64,000 nt of DNA from Bolinopsis microptera (Eukaryota; Ctenophora; Tentaculata; Lobata; Bolinopsidae), in NCBI RefSeq assembly GCF_026151205.1, contig NC_087073.1:22222270-22286269 (forward strand), given 5' to 3'. How positions within the stretch are numbered: the stretch's first letter is position 1; the number at the start of each line of letters is the position of its first letter. Under the pieces are notes generated by a model. That model worked only from the letters and a program-made list of their open reading frames with translations. It was not told the DNA's origin and searched no databases. Of the stretch, positions 58,594-64,000 are shown one piece after another. The translations under genes and the position numbers were made by a program.

Positions 58594-58739
58594 ATGGACC
58601 ACGGCTCCCACTCATTGCGTGGGGAGTCGAGGGAGGAGGTCGAGGAGGTACTCGCGGAGCTGGCCACTTTGCCCACTGTGATCTCCCCCCGAACTCTTGT
58701 CAGCTTCCGAGTTCGAGCTAGCGCTGTTCTAGAAATATT
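58594..58739 (+). CDS. Putative first coding exon of an unidentified gene
   Basis: An ATG opens a 48-codon frame, MDHGSHSLRGESREEVEEV, continuing through LAELATLPTVISPRTLVSF and ending at a good donor, ATATT|GTGAGT, in phase 2. The composition is protein-like (acidic helix, then a basic-hydrophobic strand), and GC content is higher than in the flanks. Three CRE-like sites lie just upstream. No continuation exon was found on the plus strand before the window ends, so the gene would extend past 64000 or the exon is spurious. I do not recognise the sequence. Confidence 0.35.
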
Positions 58740-58742
58740 GTG

Positions 58743-58935
58743 AGTTACTTTGTGTTAAACTTTTGGGGCTTATCAAAGGGTTCTGCTCGGCTCATTAAAG
58801 TGGGACTATATATATAGTATCACATAATTGTGAACTGAAGTGGGAGCCTTTTGAAAACCACACAATGAACCTTTTGTAGCGATCGTAAATGTAAAGCGTG
58901 CATACATTTATGTAAGATCATTTGTGTCACTGAGT

Positions 58936-58991
<56 letters not shown>

Positions 58992-59806
58992 GTATGAGGT
59001 AAAGAGAACTAAATAGTAAAATCATCCGAGCGCCACTACAGTATTAACATATCTAAATACATTCTAAATTACCTTACTCTAAACTCAATTATGACATTTA
59101 GTAGCCGCTTTAATTTTGTACAACCAGTTCACCAGTAAGTCAGCACCAAGCTTAACCGCGGCTACATTTTAATATAATAGGCTAAAATAGTGTGCTTTAC
59201 ATAACATACTGCAGAGTAATCAAGTGCTGCCGGTTGCCTGTATAGAACAAAGAACACATGACGTATATTAGATGTTGTGTACCGGTCTTCAGTTACATTC
59301 AGATAGATATCTAGGTTGCTAATTATTGCAGATCATTATGATAATACTGGGAATTTGTCAGATCACACTTTTCTCAGGGTGTGTGAGAGTCACACACACA
59401 CGTACTGTGTGCGCGCGCCAATTAACCTATCAAGAGTCGCTAATTGCTTATTTGTAATTAGCACTGTGAGTGAACTATGAAATTGCAGTGAATATGAAAT
59501 ATGTCATGCGTGTAAGTGCTGACGAAGTTTGGTTTCTGTGTTATCTGGGAGTAATAGCGGGCCACTAATATACAGGGCCGTGTCGCTGTTGTAGACAGAG
59601 TATGCATTTGTAATTGAGCCGGAAATTGAATGTGAGTTACACACTTTGTCACACCAACACTGTAGGCTACACACCTCTATGTATTGTGTTTTTCTACACA
59701 CCAGGAATCAAATTGGTTGGGTTCCACAAGTTGTATAGATTGTGTACGAATTATTCCCCCACCATAGAGATGTTAACTTGAGTGATAGAAAGTGTGAGTC
59801 AAAATG
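58743..59806. other. Intergenic or intron, with 53-base poly-G
   Basis: No coding exon. It includes the long poly-G run at 58936-58988 and the 3' flank of the p66 gene. Confidence 0.5.
58936..58988 (+). repeat. Uninterrupted 53-base poly-G run
   Basis: One homopolymer of G. Others in the window are 22953-22972 (20 G), 5718-5734 (17 G), 46290-46314 (25 C), and 5111-5130 and 5200-5215 (C, within the MITE). It may be partly an assembly artefact. Confidence 0.9.
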
Positions 59807-62547
59807 TTAAAAACCTGTGAGGTGGTGTGAGGCATGAAACTTCTGAGAACGTTTTTTAGTTTTCTTAGAAGTACATTTGGCGCAGTTCTTAAGCAGCTCA
59901 TGTCCTTTACTTCGTGATCTAGAGAGCTTCACACAAGCAAGATGGGGACCTTTCTCGTTCAGAACAGCGGTCATGCGCTGTATTTTATCCAGTAACTTGC
60001 GGCAATTGTCAATGTTGAGACGTGAAGTGATTTGGTGGCGATGAAGCATGCTTTTGAAGGTGAGCTGGTTCAGCAGCTCCATGAGGTGACGTGATTGCAG
60101 CTGCACGTGCAAACTGCGCAGCGCATCTTCTGAGGGGACCTGATAAAGTGAACGGTCATGAAAGTGAATAGTCATGAAAGTGGGTGAAAAAAAAGTAAAA
60201 GCTCCCGATCTTATCTCCGATCGAACCACCAACATGAACAGGGTTTTCTCCAACTTCAACAACATTTGCTCCAACCCCTAAATGTGCACGTACACATTAT
60301 ATTTACACTGATATCCGCACTGTACTATCAACAAGTCCGTGTGTACCGCTGCTTTCAACCCACTATGACAGGTGTGATCCTATACTATATAGAGGGGACA
60401 ATGTGCAGTGGGTTTATGTGTGTGTGTGCTATTATTCGCAACGGTTTGTATCGTGTAACTTGAGTCGCTAATAGCCGATAATAAGTAGCAGCCTTCTGCT
60501 GATTGCTCTAGAATAGAAGATCGGCAGCTGCGGTGTTGCACAACTTATTTCGGGCTCTCTATGTAATGATGCCCACTATATTAGAGTTTACATTATTTAC
60601 ATGTGGTTACGGGAACATTGGAATCAAATTTCAGCAGGAAGAAAAATAATACATTTCTGAAGTTCGGTCCTACAATCAAATTAATTCTAGTTACTTAAAA
60701 GGATTCATCCCTTACTTATGATAGGATAGGCCGAAAGGAATGCTGTTCAAATCAATGGAATCTCAAGAAAAAGGGCTAATAAGTTTAGTAAAGGAATTAC
60801 GAACCTGTAGCAGGTTGAGCGTGTTGCTGGCCTGTTGACCGCGTTTGGTGAGCTGAGCAAGCAGTTGGTTGGTAGGGTCCTGTGTGAACTTTAAATTGAA
60901 AATTAGACCCCGATCTCCAAACAGTCAACCACGTCACGTATTCAATTCAGATGATAATATTATCGTATACAATTTATAGTTCTAGTTTGAAGTAAAAAAG
61001 AACAATATGTCACGAACCTTTGTTAATACCCACGATGTAAAAGTTAAAAGTTAAGGAACACGAGTTACGAGTATCATACCTGTAGCAGGGTGTTAAGAGC
61101 GGAGTTGGTGGATCCGGGCTGCTGTCTGCTCTTCTGGAGGTGTTGGAGGAGTTGGTTAGCTATCTGCTGTCGTTGTAGCTGCTCCAAAGTCTGCTGCTGC
61201 AGCTGCAGTTGCAGTGTTCGCTGCTGCTGCTAAAATTGGGGAGCTTGTTTAGTTTCTCTGAATGTATTGTTGCTATAGTAATAAGTCTTGCTATGGATGT
61301 TTAAATTTTGAAGAAATTAGTATAGAGAATAAACTTCGATAACAATTTATACTTGTTTTCAAACCCAGCTTTAAAAATGTTCATTCTGCATATAATATGC
61401 AAAAGAAGGTAGACATAAAAGCAGGATTCGCAATAAATTTTACCTCCATAATTTGCTGTTGTTGCTGCCGCTGTTGTTCAGCAAGTTTCTGTTGCATCAG
61501 TTGCTCCTCTCTCTGTTGGTTCTGGAGCTGACGTTCGAACTCCTTCTCCTTTTGGACCACTTTGATAAAACCTTGTTTCAATCGTTCCGTGTGCTCTTCC
61601 CGCACCTGGGTATTTCTCGTCATTTTTATTCTTCATTTGGAATGATGGACAGAAAACTGCTTACAGTACAGAATTAACAGAAGAAAATGAGACTTCAAAC
61701 GAAGAAAAGTGAAGTAAAAAACCCGATTCGGCAGAAATGGGTATTTAAGGAAACAATGATTATTATAATAACCGTTTTCCGGAGTTTTGAAGTGAAACAG
61801 TAATAGCACTCGAACTTGTCCTCGAAGTCTGTTTTCTCCCACTCGGGAGAGAAGTCCAGACCGCACACCACACAAGTTATGTCCAGAGAGGGGGAGGCGG
61901 TGTCCGGTTTGGTGGGGTTCTTCAAACGATCCACAATAAACTCTAGACCTGTTGAGAGATGGGTGAGATTTAGATCTAATTATATACTAATATGAAAAAT
62001 ATACATTCAGTAAAATATTGTAGATCTTGATAAAACGGTTCATCAATGAAATGAAAAGGATGGTGTGGACTGGGGACCAATATAATTAATCGAGGGAGCA
62101 CTTGCCTGTGTAGTGAAGATATTCTTGGTCGTTGATATTCGGACAGATTGGCCACTGAAGGACCTTGGGTTTAGGGCTGGGCTGTTGGAGAATCATCTCC
62201 TCGAGTATCTTGGCCATGGCAGCCCGGTTGGGCTGTATGGAGCTGACGCCCTGGGCTCGATGCATATTGCTGCTCTGGATGGCAGGCGCGCTGATGCTAC
62301 TCAGCGATTGAAGCGAGTTCACTAGACTACTCGTATCGGGTTTAGGTTTTATAGTCTGACTGTTGGACACGATCACAGAAAAGGGTTTAGTTGCTTTGGC
62401 TTGGTTGGTGTTAGGGGAGTTGGTACATCTGGCGGCTACGACTTGCTCGGATGATTTGAGAAGGGGCGGGGGCGGCGGCAATGTCGTGGTGGCGGCGGCA
62501 GCGGCAGATGGGATGGTGGTCACGGTATCCTTACTTTCTTCCTTCGT
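59807..62547 (-). CDS. GATAD2: p66/GATAD2 subunit of the NuRD complex, 5' partial
   Basis: Exons 62547-62106, 61948-61773, 61605-61444, 61229-61080, 60879-60805 and 60139-59807 join in phase to 445 residues. The diagnostic part is RAAMAKILEEMILQQPSPK followed by YTGLEFIVDRL, a GATA-type finger (CVVCGLDFSPEW ... CYYCFTSKLRK) and EEHTERLKQGFIKVVQKEKE. These align with the CR2 region of vertebrate GATAD2A/B. p66 bridges MBD2/3 and CHD4 in NuRD, a nucleosome-remodelling deacetylase. Downstream exons are Gln/Leu-rich, coiled-coil-like, then a basic C-terminus (KCTSKKTKKRSQK). Exon 62547 opens with an acceptor in phase 0, so at least one earlier exon, including the MBD-binding CR1 coil, lies upstream, probably beyond the window. 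The first intron uses a GC donor. Confidence 0.88.
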
Positions 62548-64000
62548 CTAAGAGGGAGATACATGTTAAAACTATGTGCGGTGTGAAACATTCTGAACTT
62601 TAAAACATTAACGAGCAATACTTGTGTGTGTGCATATGTGAGTGTGTTTGTGTGTGTATCGCACGCTAATTTTACTCCAGATATCAATGATAAACACGAA
62701 TACAAACACTGGTAATAACACTTATTAACTTTCAAACTTTAAAATCAATTGCTCTAATAAAAACTTTAAAAGAACAGAATCCAACGAAACAGATAACACC
62801 GAGATGTAAGCAACATATCAAATACATTCATCGCTTGTATTATATACAACCAATAACGGTATGTCAAACTAAAGAGCGGACAAAACCGAGAGGTGATTTG
62901 AGCAGTCCTCTCTTATTGTTGATGATAGCTCCCAAGTAAGAAAATTAGTAAGTGTGGGTGTAGCAAGAGACCGGACTAGAGAGAGAGCTCCTTATTGATA
63001 ATGACGTGTCGATGCCGTTCCTAAAAACGTTTAACACTACGAGTATACACTACGGAGATCACAGGTCTGTCAGTTGTAGGATTACTTGATCTGGGTAAAC
63101 AAAAGCAGGGTAAACGGATAGACGGGCAAACGAAATAAGATAAAATCGGATCCGGAACACTGCACTCAAAACTAGGTTTCGCCAATTTACGGGCTGTCTC
63201 TCTCGCATTCGGATCGCATATAGAGAGAAGGATATAAAATGTGCAACTTGTCGAACAAAAATTTGTGGTCTTGGGAAGCCAAACAAGCACCTCACTACGC
63301 TATAATATACATTTTCTTAATTTATTTATTACAATAAGACACATGAGAGGTATGCGCGTGAGTATATAGCAAGTACCGAGCAGCTACCCCCAGCTCCATC
63401 CTCAGCAACTGCCAGCCACCGATTAGGGCGAACAATTAGATTTCAGGGTTAACCAATTCCAACCGTCCAAAATCTCGTAGAGGCTCGTGGGATGTAATGG
63501 GAGGGAGGCCAGGCTAAAACACGCCAATATTCACCAGATAGGTGCGAAGAGAAGTCTCACACATTGGCCTAACCCTTACCCAAGATAATAATCAATTGTG
63601 TAAATAACTATAGGTGAGATGCGATCAGCAGATTTAGTAACTTTTATCAGACTTCAGATTTTTCGACCTGGAATGGAATTTGGGAATGCAAGGCATTTTG
63701 GAGAAGGAGGCTGTAATAAGCTTGCTTTCGATCATCAGGATAGGAGTTTTATTGCAGTAGAATTGTAGCTGTAATTATCATGCATTGACATTGAACTTTA
63801 ATACAGGCGCCAGGGCCACACGGGACTCGGGAGAGATATTACACAACATAAGAAAAGATAAGGTCGAGCTATAAACTGATAATGATGATATTTAAAAAAT
63901 AGAGCTAAACAATATATCACGAACAGGCACTGGCCAAACATTTGACATTAACCACAAACTGTCATCGTATAGCTGACATTTATAGGTCACATGTTGAGGT
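62548..64000. other. Upstream p66 intron or flank, no exon recognised
   Basis: AT-rich sequence to the window end. Open frames at 63021-63295 (-) show no family motif. The missing N-terminal p66 exon or exons were not found here. Confidence 0.5.

Overview
This window is nuclear DNA of an animal. The genes are split by GT–AG introns, and most belong to metazoan or opisthokont families: a CaaX-ending lamin, a p66/GATAD2 NuRD subunit, Enhancer of polycomb, a MANSC-domain membrane protein, POLE2 and RRP1. The AT-rich introns, dense dispersed repeats, a reverse-transcriptase/endonuclease relic of a type common in aquatic invertebrates, and AG acceptors just upstream of many start codons suggest an early-branching invertebrate, perhaps a cnidarian such as a hydrozoan. 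The species cannot be fixed from the sequence.

Layout. 0–1.4 kb: 3' part of a ZC2HC1-type zinc-finger gene (+). 2.2–5.4 kb: mobile-element debris, namely a reverse-transcriptase C-terminal fragment (-), three related ~200-bp repeats, and a dead hAT transposon carrying a nested Harbinger-like MITE. 6.8 kb: four regularly spaced CRE-like sites. 7.1–15.0 kb: a lamin gene (-) with a possible extra N-terminal exon, an internal tandem duplication and a tRNA-Gly-derived SINE. 16.5–17.9 kb: NDUFV1 (-, intronless CDS), head-to-head with Enhancer of polycomb (+, 19.0–29.8 kb), whose first intron holds a large 24-bp minisatellite. 33.0–33.8 kb: glucosamine-6-phosphate isomerase (+). 34.6–36.7 kb: MANSC-domain type I membrane protein (+). 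37.7–53.4 kb: three closely packed + strand genes, POLE2, RRP1 and a two-KH, RGG-rich RNA-binding protein. A 5.9-kb intron of the last encloses two antisense genes for secreted sushi proteins built from phase-1 exon modules. 53.9–56.3 kb: mosaic of dispersed, hairpin-containing repeats. 57.9–58.7 kb: CRE-like sites and a possible first exon (+). 59.8–62.5 kb: 3' part of a p66/GATAD2 gene (-).

The genes do not form one pathway. Several are nuclear or chromatin housekeeping genes: lamin, EPC (NuA4/TIP60 acetyltransferase), p66 (NuRD), POLE2 (replicative polymerase) and RRP1 (60S assembly). NDUFV1 serves respiratory complex I and GNPDA amino-sugar catabolism. POLE2 and RRP1 each carry one apparent single-base frameshift inside otherwise conserved coding sequence. 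These may be base-level assembly errors and should be checked before either is called a pseudogene.

The least explained items are the nested secreted-protein pair with its unrecognised ~140-residue domain, the possible 129-codon head exon of the lamin, and the pattern of acceptors next to start codons, which would fit spliced-leader trans-splicing.
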